Source: Indiicoccus explosivorum
Lineage (GTDB): Bacteria; Bacillota; Bacilli; Bacillales_A; Planococcaceae
Direction: 5' to 3'
DNA: 64,000 nt
NCBI RefSeq assembly: GCF_002167005.1
Contig: NZ_NHTN01000014.1
Location: 1-64,000 of the forward strand
Every line of letters begins with the position of its first letter. Position 1 is the stretch's first letter. Shown here piece by piece: positions 36,230-44,761 of this stretch. The notes beneath the pieces were generated by a model. It saw nothing but the letters and a program-made list of their open reading frames with translations, was not told where the DNA came from and did no database searches. The position numbers and the translations under genes were made by a program.

Positions 36230-38104
36230 TCATGTCTCCATCAAATCGGCGAGGTAGTCCCACCGGGCGATCAATTCTTCATACTCACTGTTCAGCTGGT
36301 CCAGTTTTTCCTGCAAACTCTGGAGCGCTTCAAAATCGGACCCGAGTGAAGCCATTTCATTCTCGGCCCGTTCAATTTCGTTTTCTGTTTCCGCAATCCG
36401 CTCATGGATCGCTTCCCATTCCTTCTGTTCGGAAAAGGAAACTTTCTTCTTTTTCTTTGATTTCACCTCGGCCGGCTCCGCTATCGGTTTTTTCGGCACA
36501 TCGGGCGGTGCAGCCTCCCGCTGAATAAAATCGGAGTATAGCGCGAACACTTCCTCCACGGTCCCTTCGCTGACCGACCAGAGCTTCCGGGCAACCCGAT
36601 CCAGGAAAAACCGGTCGTGGGAGATGGCGGCGACCACTCCGGGAAACTGCTCCAAAAATTCTTCCAGTACCGCAAGCGTCTGGATATCCAAATCATTCGT
36701 CGGCTCATCAAGGAGCAGGACATTCGGCTGCCCCATCAAAAGCCGCAACAGATGCAGGCGTTTCCGTTCACCGCCGGACAACTTGCCGACCAATGTCCCG
36801 TGAGCATTCGGTGCAAACAGGAACCGCTCCAGCATCTGAGCAGCGCTCACCCGCTGGCCATCCGCTGTTTCGATGTCGTTTGAAACTTCCCGGATATAGT
36901 CGATCACCCGCACGTTCCCGTCCATTTCAGGCAAGTGCTGAGTAAAGTGGGCGATTTTCACCGTTGATCCGGTCTCAAGCCGTCCGCTGTCCGGTTCCAA
37001 TTCGCCGGCCATGATTTTCATCAGCGTCGACTTTCCCGCTCCGTTCGCGCCGACGATCCCGACACGGTCGCCGGCTTGGAGAAGAAAACTAAAATCAGAA
37101 AGCACAACGCGGTCACCGTACGCAACATGGAGGTTCTCCCCTTCAATTACTTTTTTTCCTAAACGGCTCCCAGCCAGGCCCATTTCAAGCGAAGCCGTGT
37201 CCGTTTTCTCCTTCACCTGCTCCTCGAGTCCCTCAAAACGCTGGAGGCGGGCTTTCTGTTTCGTCGATCGCGCTTTCGCTCCCCGGCGGACCCATTTAAG
37301 TTCCGCCCGGTACCGGTTTTCCTGTTTCTTTTTCGTTGCATTCGCCGCTTCCTCGCGGACCGCTTTCGCTTCGAGGTAATCCCCGTAATTTCCGCGATGG
37401 GTGTACAGGGTCTTATCCGCCAATTCGAAAATATGAGTGGAAACCGCATCCAGGAAATAACGGTCGTGCGTGACGAAAATCATGGCCGCCCCCATCCTGG
37501 TCAGCGCATCCTGCAGCCATTCAGCTGAAGCGGCATCCAGGTGGTTCGTCGGTTCATCCAGCAGGAGCAGATCAGCCGGCTCGACAAGCGCTTTGGCAAG
37601 CGCCACCCGTTTCTTCTGGCCGCCCGACAATTCACCGATGGGCCGGTCGAACTGGCTGATTCCAAGTTTGGTCAGGGCGGTCTTGGCAACCGCATTCACA
37701 TCCCACGCCTGTTTCGCTTCCATCTCGTCCTGCAGCCGCAGCAATTCAGCCTGAACCCTACCCGATTCAGGATCCGCCGCCAGCTTCTCAAGCGCCTTTT
37801 CGTACGCTCTGTTGAGCGCAAGGATCGGAGAGTCGCCCGAAAAGACACTTTCCAATACACTTTTAGAACCATCGAATTCCGGTTCTTGCGGCAAATAAGT
37901 GATCCGGTACTGTTTCGGATGGTCCATCACCATGGCGTCCGCATCAGCGGATCCCGCCAATATCGCAAGAAGTGTCGATTTCCCCGTCCCGTTCACACCG
38001 ATCAGCCCTGCGCGCTCACCAGAGGAAAGAGTGAAACCAATCCCTGAAAAAAGAGTTTTCGCACCGACTGTTTTTGTCAGTGCTGAAATCGATAATTGAT
38101 TCAT
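36230..38104 (-). CDS. yfmR: ABC-F family ATPase YfmR/Uup-type (624 aa)
   Basis: Two intact ATP domains: GVNGTGKST with [15 protein letters not shown] and VTHDRYF, then GANGAGKST with LSGGE, LLDEPTNDLD and ISHDRFF. The linker is Lys/Arg-rich and the C terminus is a coiled coil (about 545-620), the Uup/YfmR hallmark. These factors rescue ribosomes stalled on difficult sequences such as polyproline. ATG 38104 overlaps the ypgQ stop (ATGA). Unlike the YkpA-type protein at 8131-9732, no motif is degenerate. Confidence 0.92.
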   Translation of the reverse strand: MNQLSISALTKTVGAKTLFSGIGFTLSSGERAGLIGVNGTGKSTLLAILAGSADADAMVMDHPKQYRITYLPQEPEFDGSKSVLESVFSGDSPILALNRAYEKALEKLAADPESGRVQAELLRLQDEMEAKQAWDVNAVAKTALTKLGISQFDRPIGELSGGQKKRVALAKALVEPADLLLLDEPTNHLDAASAEWLQDALTRMGAAMIFVTHDRYFLDAVSTHIFELADKTLYTHRGNYGDYLEAKAVREEAANATKKKQENRYRAELKWVRRGAKARSTKQKARLQRFEGLEEQVKEKTDTASLEMGLAGSRLGKKVIEGENLHVAYGDRVVLSDFSFLLQAGDRVGIVGANGAGKSTLMKIMAGELEPDSGRLETGSTVKIAHFTQHLPEMDGNVRVIDYIREVSNDIETADGQRVSAAQMLERFLFAPNAHGTLVGKLSGGERKRLHLLRLLMGQPNVLLLDEPTNDLDIQTLAVLEEFLEQFPGVVAAISHDRFFLDRVARKLWSVSEGTVEEVFALYSDFIQREAAPPDVPKKPIAEPAEVKSKKKKKVSFSEQKEWEAIHERIAETENEIERAENEMASLGSDFEALQSLQEKLDQLNSEYEELIARWDYLADLMET

Positions 38105-38736
38105 GCATTCCCGTCCAATTCATTTTGTAGTTGCTCTAAATAGGATAACATAAACCGGTGGCGGCCTTCAGCGAGACGCTTACCGGTGTCTGTGAGCATG
38201 CGGTCTTTCAGAAGAAGCAGCTTTTCATGGAAATGGGTGACGCTCGCTGTTTTCTTCGTCCGGTATTCCTCTTCCGACATTTCGGTCCGCGGAACTTCTC
38301 CCGCATCGTACAGTTTCCGGTCTTTCGCACCGCCGAATGCGAATGTTCGTGCGATGCCGATAGCGCCGATCGCATCCAGCCGGTCAGCATCGCGCACGAT
38401 TTTCGCTTCTGCGGAATCCGCCTCTTTTTCATTTCCGCCGCTGAACGAGACCGACCGGATGACTGCGCGGACCTTCTCTTCCGATTCCCGCGGAAGTTCA
38501 AGCTTTGACAAAATTTCCGTTTCCGGATCTTCTCCTTCTTTTACATACTTCTTATCCGAGACATCATGCAGCAGGACGGCCAATTCGATGATGAACGGAT
38601 CGCCTTCTTCCTTTTCCAAAAGCGCCCAAGCGTTGTGCCGGACCCGCTCGATATGCTGCCAGTCATGGCTGGCATCGAATGAATCATAAATTCTTCTTAC
38701 AAGCTGTTCACATTGCATTAACTTGCTGTTATCCAT
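38101..38736 (-). CDS. ypgQ: HD-domain nucleotide phosphohydrolase YpgQ (211 aa)
   Basis: HD superfamily: metal ligands in SHDWQHIERV, LAVLLHDVSDKKY and RDADRLDAIGAIGIARTFAFGG. B. subtilis YpgQ of similar size is a Mn-dependent nucleotide pyrophosphatase; the same activity is inferred. ATG 38736 with AAGGAG ten bases upstream. First gene of the operon with yfmR and ypgR. Confidence 0.88.
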   Translation of the reverse strand: MDNSKLMQCEQLVRRIYDSFDASHDWQHIERVRHNAWALLEKEEGDPFIIELAVLLHDVSDKKYVKEGEDPETEILSKLELPRESEEKVRAVIRSVSFSGGNEKEADSAEAKIVRDADRLDAIGAIGIARTFAFGGAKDRKLYDAGEVPRTEMSEEEYRTKKTASVTHFHEKLLLLKDRMLTDTGKRLAEGRHRFMLSYLEQLQNELDGNA

Positions 38737-38885
38737 GACAACATCTCTCCTTCGTTTTCCAACTTCCATAGTAGCAAATTATCCCCTTCCGCGGGTATCC
38801 GGCCGCACAGGAACAGACCTGTCAGGCGGAATACCGGGCCGCACAGGTCTGTGTCGGATATTTGTTAAAAGTTTCTGATAACTTA

Positions 38886-38914
38886 TTGACGGTGTCGTTC
38901 CAATTCTGTATAGT
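38886..38914 (+). promoter_or_regulatory. Sigma-A promoter of csp2
   Basis: TTGACG (38886-38891), exactly 17 bases, TATAGT (38909-38914). Start near 38921, leader of about 60 bases. Confidence 0.85.
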
Positions 38915-38981
38915 TGATTAGTAAACATTGCTTTGCTTCTGACTGCAAGACTCGAAATCGCTACATTTTGGGGGGACGGTC

Positions 38982-39188
38982 ATGCACCAAGGAAAAGTGA
39001 AATGGTTCAACAATGAAAAAGGCTACGGATTCATTGAGTGTCCGGACGGCAATGATGTGTTTGTCCACTTTACCGGCATTCAAGGCGAAGGATACCGGAG
39101 CCTGGACGAAGGCCAGTCCGTTACATTCGAAATTGTTGAAGGCAACCGAGGCCCTCAGGCGGCACATGTCAACAGAGTGGAAGCATAA
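38982..39188 (+). CDS. Cold-shock protein, copy 2 (68 aa)
   Basis: Single cold-shock domain with KGYGFIECP and [11 protein letters not shown]-binding motifs; 68 residues, divergent from csp1 and with a short leader that lacks its large hairpin, so it may be regulated differently. ATG 38982 with GGGGGG. Followed by a shared terminator. Confidence 0.93.
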   Translation: MHQGKVKWFNNEKGYGFIECPDGNDVFVHFTGIQGEGYRSLDEGQSVTFEIVEGNRGPQAAHVNRVEA

Positions 39189-39205
39189 GCGGAATCCATC
39201 GAAAA

Positions 39206-39240
39206 TAAAGGCAGTCCGGAAATTCCGGACTGCCTTTTTC
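39206..39240. terminator. Bidirectional terminator, csp2 / 655-aa protein gene
   Basis: Perfect stem AAAGGCAGTCCGGA/TCCGGACTGCCTTT with a three-base loop. Confidence 0.92.
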
Positions 39241-39244
39241 CATA

Positions 39245-41212
39245 TCACTCTGTCCAGGTATAGGCTTTGCCCCAGCTTTCCCTGGCCAGTTTTTCCACTT
39301 CTTCAATATCGGCTTCTTCCACCATAATCGTATCGCCCATCTCGTACTGATTGTAATGGAACGCGTACATCCGAGACAAGAACTGATTGAACGGCAGGGA
39401 CGATTCGCCTTCCATCTCACCGTTGCCCTGTACGCTCGTTTCAATTCCCTGACCCCAGTTCTGGCCGCTGTCGTTATTCGGATTATAGAAATAAACCCGG
39501 TAGTCGCCCGCCGGGTCCTGCGCAATGCGCTGGATGGAAACAGCGTGCAGTCCGAGAAGGCGTCCATGGACATTCGTGATGTAAATGCCGACCGGGTTCG
39601 GGTAGATCATCTCGTAACCTTCGTTGTAATCCGGATGGTGGGTTGCATAGAACAGCCGGACAAACGATTCATAATCTGTCACATAGCCGGTCAGCGGATC
39701 GATGATGTTGACAAAGCCCCGATTGATCCATTCCCCGTAGAATTCGGGATTGACCCATTTATGGCCGTCCTCTCCCCGGAGAAGCGTCCGCTTCATCATC
39801 TCGTTATAGATTTTATCCAGATGGGGGACAAGGACACTCGAGACTGGATCCAGATCCTGGTGGATCTGTTCGGCGACACCGCCTTCAATCGTGCTGGAGT
39901 GGACCGGCTCACCTTCGAAGACCATATCAATGTCGTTATCCCGTACCGCACGTGCGATATATTCAAGAAGCTGGCCGATGCCGAACTGCGCCCATAGGGA
40001 AATGCCTCTTGCCGACTGGCACGTCGGATTCATCCCCTGACCGATGCCGAGCGGCTGGCCGAGGACGCTGATGACCCCGCCGACAAGGATGCCGTTCGCG
40101 GTGATGCCTCCTTTACGGAATTCGGGTTTCATAAGCGTCTTCTTCACTTCAGGCAGGATATCGATTTCCAGCAACCGGCGGATGGCCGGTAAAAGTGTCT
40201 CCTGAGTCAGCACACCGCGGTCGAGCATGCGGGACAGCCCATAAATCACTTTGCTCGTCTGCGGGTGCACCGCCAGCTGGATCAAATCCCTGATGAGCTC
40301 CTGATTCGCTTCATAGCTTGCCGAACCGACGTCATTTAGTCCCAGCATTTCCGGGATGAGGTCCGGGTGCTTCCGATTTAAATAGCGGATGAACACCGCA
40401 GCCGATGGCGCAACCAGTCCATACTTTTCCATGGAGGAAGCGAAAGCGGCCGCTTCTTCCCGCAGCATCGTTTCATCCGCTTCCATCAGATGACGCCTGT
40501 ATTCTTTCGGTTCCGGATGCTTTTCGCTGAGCGGTGTCGGGGTCCGGCTCGCCGTTTCGAACGCGAGGAGTTTCGCCTTGGTGGCCTCATCAATGTTCTC
40601 ATCCAGCATTTGAGACGCCGTGGAAATCATCGTGAGGATCCGCTCGACCATGATCGGCCTCTGGACCGACAGCCGTTCGATTTCATCGACGATCTGCTCG
40701 GCTACCGCCTTGTAGGACAGCTTGCTGCCGAGGAAGCGGAACAGCCGCTCGGCCCGCTCGATATGCTCCCCGCCTGAAACTCTCGCTTCTTCCGTCTCCG
40801 CCGGGAATAGCAGATCCAAATTGAGCGCCAGCACTTCATTCAGGAAATCCGCCGCATCATCGGCCGGGATATCCGGATGGCTGTAACGCCCTTCCGCGAT
40901 GGACAGCATCCGCAATTCGCTCATCAGTTCCACGATCGAGTTGACGCCCCGAACGCGGAGAGAACCGCCGACGAACTGAGGCTCCAGTTTGGAGGCATCG
41001 GCCCAAGGCCCGCTGTGGAATACGCCCGCTTTATCAAAGCGGTCCGCATAGGCGGAGAGCGCCGCAATCCCCTCCTCAGTCGCCGCCAGTTCGGTCGCCA
41101 GCTGGAACACTTCGGTCTGGTACATGCTTTTTGCGAATGGCCGGGCTTCACTCAGCGTCTGGAGTGCCTGCTGGAATTTTTTCTCGATAACTGTTTTTTC
41201 TTCCGTCTCCAT
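39245..41212 (-). CDS. Unrecognised 655-aa protein with papain-like active-site signature
   Basis: No family recognised with certainty. Residues 1-370 are helical and soluble. The C-terminal third carries Gln392-(x5)-Cys398 in GIGQGMNPTCQSARGISLWA, the same Gln/Cys spacing as papain (Gln19, Cys25) with a helix-like run after the Cys; then His556 in GLHAVSIQRI and Asn577 in VYFYNPNNDSGQNWG, reminiscent of the papain His and Asn. I infer a cysteine hydrolase or transamidase fold; activity unproven. No signal peptide, so cytoplasmic. ATG 41212 with GGAGG. It is 20 bases behind an ATP-grasp ligase gene in one operon, suggesting a ligase/hydrolase pair. Confidence 0.7.
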   Translation of the reverse strand: METEEKTVIEKKFQQALQTLSEARPFAKSMYQTEVFQLATELAATEEGIAALSAYADRFDKAGVFHSGPWADASKLEPQFVGGSLRVRGVNSIVELMSELRMLSIAEGRYSHPDIPADDAADFLNEVLALNLDLLFPAETEEARVSGGEHIERAERLFRFLGSKLSYKAVAEQIVDEIERLSVQRPIMVERILTMISTASQMLDENIDEATKAKLLAFETASRTPTPLSEKHPEPKEYRRHLMEADETMLREEAAAFASSMEKYGLVAPSAAVFIRYLNRKHPDLIPEMLGLNDVGSASYEANQELIRDLIQLAVHPQTSKVIYGLSRMLDRGVLTQETLLPAIRRLLEIDILPEVKKTLMKPEFRKGGITANGILVGGVISVLGQPLGIGQGMNPTCQSARGISLWAQFGIGQLLEYIARAVRDNDIDMVFEGEPVHSSTIEGGVAEQIHQDLDPVSSVLVPHLDKIYNEMMKRTLLRGEDGHKWVNPEFYGEWINRGFVNIIDPLTGYVTDYESFVRLFYATHHPDYNEGYEMIYPNPVGIYITNVHGRLLGLHAVSIQRIAQDPAGDYRVYFYNPNNDSGQNWGQGIETSVQGNGEMEGESSLPFNQFLSRMYAFHYNQYEMGDTIMVEEADIEEVEKLARESWGKAYTWTE

Positions 41213-41232
41213 TCAATTACCTCCAAACCGGT

Positions 41233-42459
41233 TTAATGATAGAAATCGTATTCCTCGTATTTTTTCAGAAGGTCGTGCATCCGCTTGCTGTCATCCCCGA
41301 AAAAGAATAGCGTGCCGTAATGGTTTCCGAAGCCGACCCGATCGGCGACTTTCGACGTATTCGGCAGGAACAGGTCATGTTTGAGGAAGTACGGATCGTT
41401 CTTCAGCTCATCCGGCACTTCCAGCCGTTCTATAAGCCGCACCCGCGGATACACCATCAGACTTCCGGAATAGCCTTTCGACGATGTGACTTCCTCTGGG
41501 AAGAATGCATCGATTTCTTCTTCCGGTGTGGTCGGATCGCTGCACAGGATCTGTGCCTGGAACGGACTGAAACCGTACGACCGTTCAATCAGTTCAAAGA
41601 TATGGCCGCCCGGCACCCGCGCCGCCACCTCGCCGAAGTTCAGCGTGCCGTCCGGAGAGATGAAGTATTCGGGGTGGATGACACCGTACTGGATCTCGAA
41701 CGCGTCGACGAGCCGCTGCACTTCCCGGTGTATTTGCGGCCGGTATTTCTCAAGTTCCGGGGACGCCGGCACGAAGTTCGAATAGCCGAGCCGGACATAT
41801 TCCGTGATATTCAAAAACTTGATTTTGCCATTAAAAATGAAGGCTTCCACTGAAAATTCCTGGCCATCCAAGTGGCTTTCCATCAAATACGGAAAATCGG
41901 ATTCATTGATTTTGTCGATGTCCGAAGCGTCGCGGATCACCATATGACCGACCGTTCCCGCTTTGTTGAGCGGCTTGATGTGAATCGGGTCATTCGGGTC
42001 CCCGTGCACTTTGATGAGTGCTTCATTTACCCGCTTCATGAAACGGTAAATGTCATCTTTATCGTGGGCTTCCTCGAATACCCCAACTTTGATTCCTGCC
42101 ATTTGGGCTTTCCGTTTCATGAGCCCTTTATCACGCAGGAGCAGAGAGCGGTTGAATATCCGCGGATCATCGAAGAACCGGGCATTCAGCGCACCTGCCC
42201 ATTCCACCGTTTCTTCATAAATCGGTACGGCGACTTTCGTGTTCAGCGCGTTCAGTTTTTCGTACAACTCATCCGATCCTTCATTCAGCCGGTCGAAATC
42301 CCACGCGACGAAAGTGATATCGTTTTCATCCGCGAACGTCTGGAATTCCGGCGTGCTGACAACGACAAACGGCTGGCCGAGTTTGTCAGCCGCTTCAATC
42401 GCCTGCAGGCTCCAGCCGAGAATCGCGATTTTTTGCTGATTATCATTTGTCTGAGCCAT
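41233..42459 (-). CDS. ATP-grasp carboxylate-amine ligase (408 aa)
   Basis: ATP-grasp fold: N-terminal pre-ATP-grasp domain (KIAILGWSLQAIEAADKLG), nucleotide Lys in IHIKPLNKAGTVGHMVI (about 162), hinge/adenine LMESHLDGQEFSVEAF (about 192-207), and metal-binding VIHPEYF ... NFGEVAARVPGGH (about 260-286). Such enzymes join a carboxylate to an amine using ATP. Substrates unknown. ATG 42459 with AAGGGG seven bases upstream (ATG 42465 is too close to it). First gene of an operon with the papain-like protein, behind a sigma-B-like promoter. Confidence 0.85.
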   Translation of the reverse strand: MAQTNDNQQKIAILGWSLQAIEAADKLGQPFVVVSTPEFQTFADENDITFVAWDFDRLNEGSDELYEKLNALNTKVAVPIYEETVEWAGALNARFFDDPRIFNRSLLLRDKGLMKRKAQMAGIKVGVFEEAHDKDDIYRFMKRVNEALIKVHGDPNDPIHIKPLNKAGTVGHMVIRDASDIDKINESDFPYLMESHLDGQEFSVEAFIFNGKIKFLNITEYVRLGYSNFVPASPELEKYRPQIHREVQRLVDAFEIQYGVIHPEYFISPDGTLNFGEVAARVPGGHIFELIERSYGFSPFQAQILCSDPTTPEEEIDAFFPEEVTSSKGYSGSLMVYPRVRLIERLEVPDELKNDPYFLKHDLFLPNTSKVADRVGFGNHYGTLFFFGDDSKRMHDLLKKYEEYDFYH

Positions 42460-42513
42460 TTCCATTCCCCTTTTCTTAATCGAATTTTTCGAAATTTAGT
42501 TATCCTTATTCCT

Positions 42514-42539
42514 ATAGCCTCGCACCGCCGGGTTCAAAC
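42514..42539 (-). promoter_or_regulatory. Sigma-B-like promoter of the ATP-grasp operon
   Basis: Minus strand GTTTGA (42534-42539), 14 bases, GGCTAT (42514-42519). This is close to the general-stress sigma-B consensus GTTTAA-N12/14-GGGTAT. Predicted start near 42507, a leader of about 48 bases. No good sigma-A promoter is seen nearby. Confidence 0.55.
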
Positions 42540-42636
42540 ATGGAAGGACCGTGTTTCCCCCTTCCCAAAATCGGTTATAAAATAAATAGAGAGCATTTTC
42601 AGACTTCATTCTCTCGAAAGGAGATGAAAAAGAAAC

Positions 42637-43200
42637 ATGAATACTTGGTTTGAACACCTCAGAGGCTATTTCCCTGCACGTGAAATGAAAAAAGAAAGCC
42701 ATATGGAAGGACTATTCGAGGATAAATCCGGTGAGTATAAATTGGATAAAAGTGACCAGCATACGATGGTTTATTTTGAAAAGCCGGATTACGTGTTCAT
42801 CGACTATGTCCTGATCGACAGCTCGGCCCGCGGCAGCGGACTCGGGAGCCGGCTGATCCACAAAATGAAGAAAAAAGGGAAACTTGTGCTTGCCGAAGTG
42901 GATCCGATTTCTGAAAACGACCCGGCCTCCGCGAAACGGGTGCGTTTCTATGAAAACAACGGTTTCCAGAAAGCTCCGTCCATCAGTTATGTGAGACAAC
43001 ACCCGCAGACAGAAGAGCGGAGCGAAATGGACATCTTTTATTGGGCGCCCGAGCCGGTATCGGAGGAGTTTGTACTTGAAAAAATGCGGGATGCATACGA
43101 AGAAGTGCATGCTTATGAATCCGAGCGCCACTATGGGAAAAAACCGCAGACGGCCGAAGAAGTTCTCCGTGTACTGGAAAACGCCGAAAAACCGAGATGA
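42637..43200 (+). CDS. GNAT acetyltransferase (187 aa)
   Basis: GNAT fold with the acetyl-CoA loop in IDYVLIDSSARGSGLGSRLIHKM (RGxGxG/A type) and the later FYENNGFQ. Acidic C-terminal extension (about 140-187). Acceptor unknown. AAAGGAG lies about 13 bases before ATG 42637, a long spacing, but no better start exists. Divergent from the ATP-grasp operon, sharing its 177-base upstream region. Confidence 0.82.
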   Translation: MNTWFEHLRGYFPAREMKKESHMEGLFEDKSGEYKLDKSDQHTMVYFEKPDYVFIDYVLIDSSARGSGLGSRLIHKMKKKGKLVLAEVDPISENDPASAKRVRFYENNGFQKAPSISYVRQHPQTEERSEMDIFYWAPEPVSEEFVLEKMRDAYEEVHAYESERHYGKKPQTAEEVLRVLENAEKPR

Positions 43201-43202
43201 TG

Positions 43203-43234
43203 AAAAGCCTGGACAGTTAAGTCCAGGCTTTTTT
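43203..43234. terminator. Bidirectional terminator, GNAT / zinc-finger gene
   Basis: Stem AAAGCCTGGAC/GTCCAGGCTTT with six-base loop and T run. Confidence 0.9.
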
Positions 43235-43431
43235 CATCGGTTATCTGAGGTGGCCTTGTTCAGTTCGCCGCCGAGGAACTGGAGCTGACGCCCGACGGTG
43301 CAGGATTCGATGCAGAACCGGTGAGCAGCTTTCTTCCCTTCATCTTCCCGCAGCTGCCGCTTGACGAAACAGCCATCACAATACATTTCCATCATTTCAT
43401 CTATTTCAGCGATAATCGATCGTTTATTCAA
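43234..43431 (-). CDS. Small zinc-finger protein, DUF2602 type (65 aa)
   Basis: Short protein with four cysteines and a His in CDGC ... HRFC ... ESCTVG, the pattern of the PF10782-type zinc-finger family of Bacilli (often near yozC/ylz genes). Unknown role. The start is TTG 43431, seven bases after AGGGG; a longer upstream frame would cross the queuosine-transporter promoter and is rejected. Confidence 0.8.
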   Translation of the reverse strand: MNKRSIIAEIDEMMEMYCDGCFVKRQLREDEGKKAAHRFCIESCTVGRQLQFLGGELNKATSDNR

Positions 43432-43482
43432 CCCTTCACCCCTAAAGCGAAAAAAGTATAATGTTGTCATTCTACTACAAGA

Positions 43483-43511
43483 TTGACTTTCATTCCAACA
43501 TTCTATACACT
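43483..43511 (+). promoter_or_regulatory. Promoter of the preQ1 riboswitch transcript
   Basis: TTGACT (43483-43488), 17 bases, TACACT (43506-43511). Start near 43518, just upstream of the riboswitch. Confidence 0.75.
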
Positions 43512-43523
43512 TTAGAACGGTTC

Positions 43524-43565
43524 GCCGCGGTTCGCAAACTCCCGCGTTATCAAAACTACAGGAGG
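43524..43565 (+). promoter_or_regulatory. PreQ1-I riboswitch
   Basis: Stem CGCGG (43526-43530)/CCGCG (43542-43546) enclosing loop TTCGCAAACTC, followed by the A-rich tail AAAACTA that runs directly into the AGGAGG ribosome site (43560-43565). This is the preQ1-I aptamer layout. The overlap with the ribosome site implies translational repression when preQ1 is present. Confidence 0.85.
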
Positions 43566-43573
43566 CTTTTTTT

Positions 43574-44314
43574 ATGTTCAATGAGTTCTGGGGGCTTGGT
43601 TTTGCCCTGCTCAATTTCACGGCGCTGCTCGTCATGTACAGGTTATTCGGGCGCACCGGACTGTTCGCCTGGGTGGCCATTTCGACCATTCTTGCGAACA
43701 TCCAAGTGACCAAAACCATCGAAATCATCGGCCTTACCGCCACATTGGGGAACAGCCTGTATGCATCGACGTTTCTGGCGACGGATATCCTTAACGAGAA
43801 GTACGGCCGGAAAGACGCGCAGAAAGCGGTTTGGCTCGGTTTTTCATCGCTTGTCATCATGATGATCGCCATGCAGTTCGCCTTGCAGTTCCAGCCGGCG
43901 GAAAGCGACTTTGCCCAGGGAGCACTGGCAACGATATTCGGACTCATCCCGCGGATTGCGCTCGGCAGCATGATCGCCTATATCGCGAGCCAGCTGCTGG
44001 ATGTCCACATCTTCACGCTCCTGAAAAAACTTTTTCCGAAAGACAGCCAATTCTGGATCCGCAACAACGGATCGACCATGATCAGCCAGCTGCTGGATAC
44101 CCTCATTTTCACAGTCATCGCGTTCTATGGGACTTTTCCGTTCAATGTCTGGCTCCAGATTTTCATCTCGACCTATATCTTGAAATTCATCGTGGCGGCA
44201 CTTGACACGCCGTTCGGATACTTGGCGAAAAAAATCACGCCGCAAGAAGAAAAGCAGGTGGACAAATGCTTGAACTCTTCACCGATGCAGCGACAGCCGG
44301 AACTCCGCAAGTAA
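43574..44314 (+). CDS. yhhQ: Queuosine-precursor transporter YhhQ family (246 aa)
   Basis: Vitamin-uptake-type (VUT/DUF165, YhhQ) membrane protein with six or seven helices and motifs ANIQVTKTI, LGNSLYASTFLATDILNEKYGRKDA and STMISQLLDTLIFTVIAFYG. Imports preQ0/preQ1-type queuosine precursors; the preQ1 riboswitch directly upstream fits this role. ATG 43574 follows AGGAGG by eight bases. Its last 49 bases overlap the RNase H gene. Confidence 0.93.
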   Translation: MFNEFWGLGFALLNFTALLVMYRLFGRTGLFAWVAISTILANIQVTKTIEIIGLTATLGNSLYASTFLATDILNEKYGRKDAQKAVWLGFSSLVIMMIAMQFALQFQPAESDFAQGALATIFGLIPRIALGSMIAYIASQLLDVHIFTLLKKLFPKDSQFWIRNNGSTMISQLLDTLIFTVIAFYGTFPFNVWLQIFISTYILKFIVAALDTPFGYLAKKITPQEEKQVDKCLNSSPMQRQPELRK

Positions 44315-44655
44315 GCGCTGCCGGAATTTTCATCCGCGGGGAAGGCCACCAACTGAAAATGGGCGAATATCTCGGTGAGATGGACAACCATGAAGCAGAA
44401 TTCAAGGCGCTCGTTCTCGGACTGCGGAAAGCCGCAAAGCTGACCACCGGCATGGTTTCCATCAAATCGGATTCAAAAGTCGCCGTGGATGCATTCGAAC
44501 GCGGCCGTGTGAAAAACCCGAAATTCCAGCCTTATCTCGCGGAAGCGCTCGCGCTGGCGGAAACGTTCGACTACTGTTTCATCAAGTGGATCCCGGATTC
44601 TGAGAATCGCGCGGCGGATGCGCTGGCAAAAGAAGCACTCCGCGCCCATAAGTAA
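44266..44655 (+). CDS. RNase HI-like protein (129 aa)
   Basis: RNase H fold with catalytic acidic residues: FTDAATAG (Asp7), HEAEFKAL (Glu44), IKSDSKVAV (Asp69) and NRAADALAKEA (final Asp). Degrades RNA in RNA-DNA hybrids; small version like B. subtilis YpeP/YpdQ. ATG 44266 with AGGTGG lies inside the end of yhhQ, so it is co-translated with it and also under the riboswitch. Confidence 0.88.
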   Translation: MLELFTDAATAGTPQVSAAGIFIRGEGHQLKMGEYLGEMDNHEAEFKALVLGLRKAAKLTTGMVSIKSDSKVAVDAFERGRVKNPKFQPYLAEALALAETFDYCFIKWIPDSENRAADALAKEALRAHK

Positions 44656-44663
44656 CAGAACAC

Positions 44664-44691
44664 CCGCCCGGACCTCGTGGTTCGGGTTTTT
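44664..44691 (+). terminator. Terminator of the yhhQ-RNase H operon
   Basis: Imperfect stem CCCGGACC/GGTTCGGG with a four-base loop and TTTTT. Confidence 0.75.
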
Positions 44692-44761
44692 CATTCGTAT
44701 GCCGCTCTCAGTCTGATAAAATGAAATAGAAATCCATTGGAATGAATTTGAGGTGCTGAAA

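Noticed and set aside
43234..43971. Long 245-codon version of the zinc-finger gene
   Set aside because: It would run across the preQ1 riboswitch and the transporter coding region; TTG 43431 with AGGGG gives a family-like protein.
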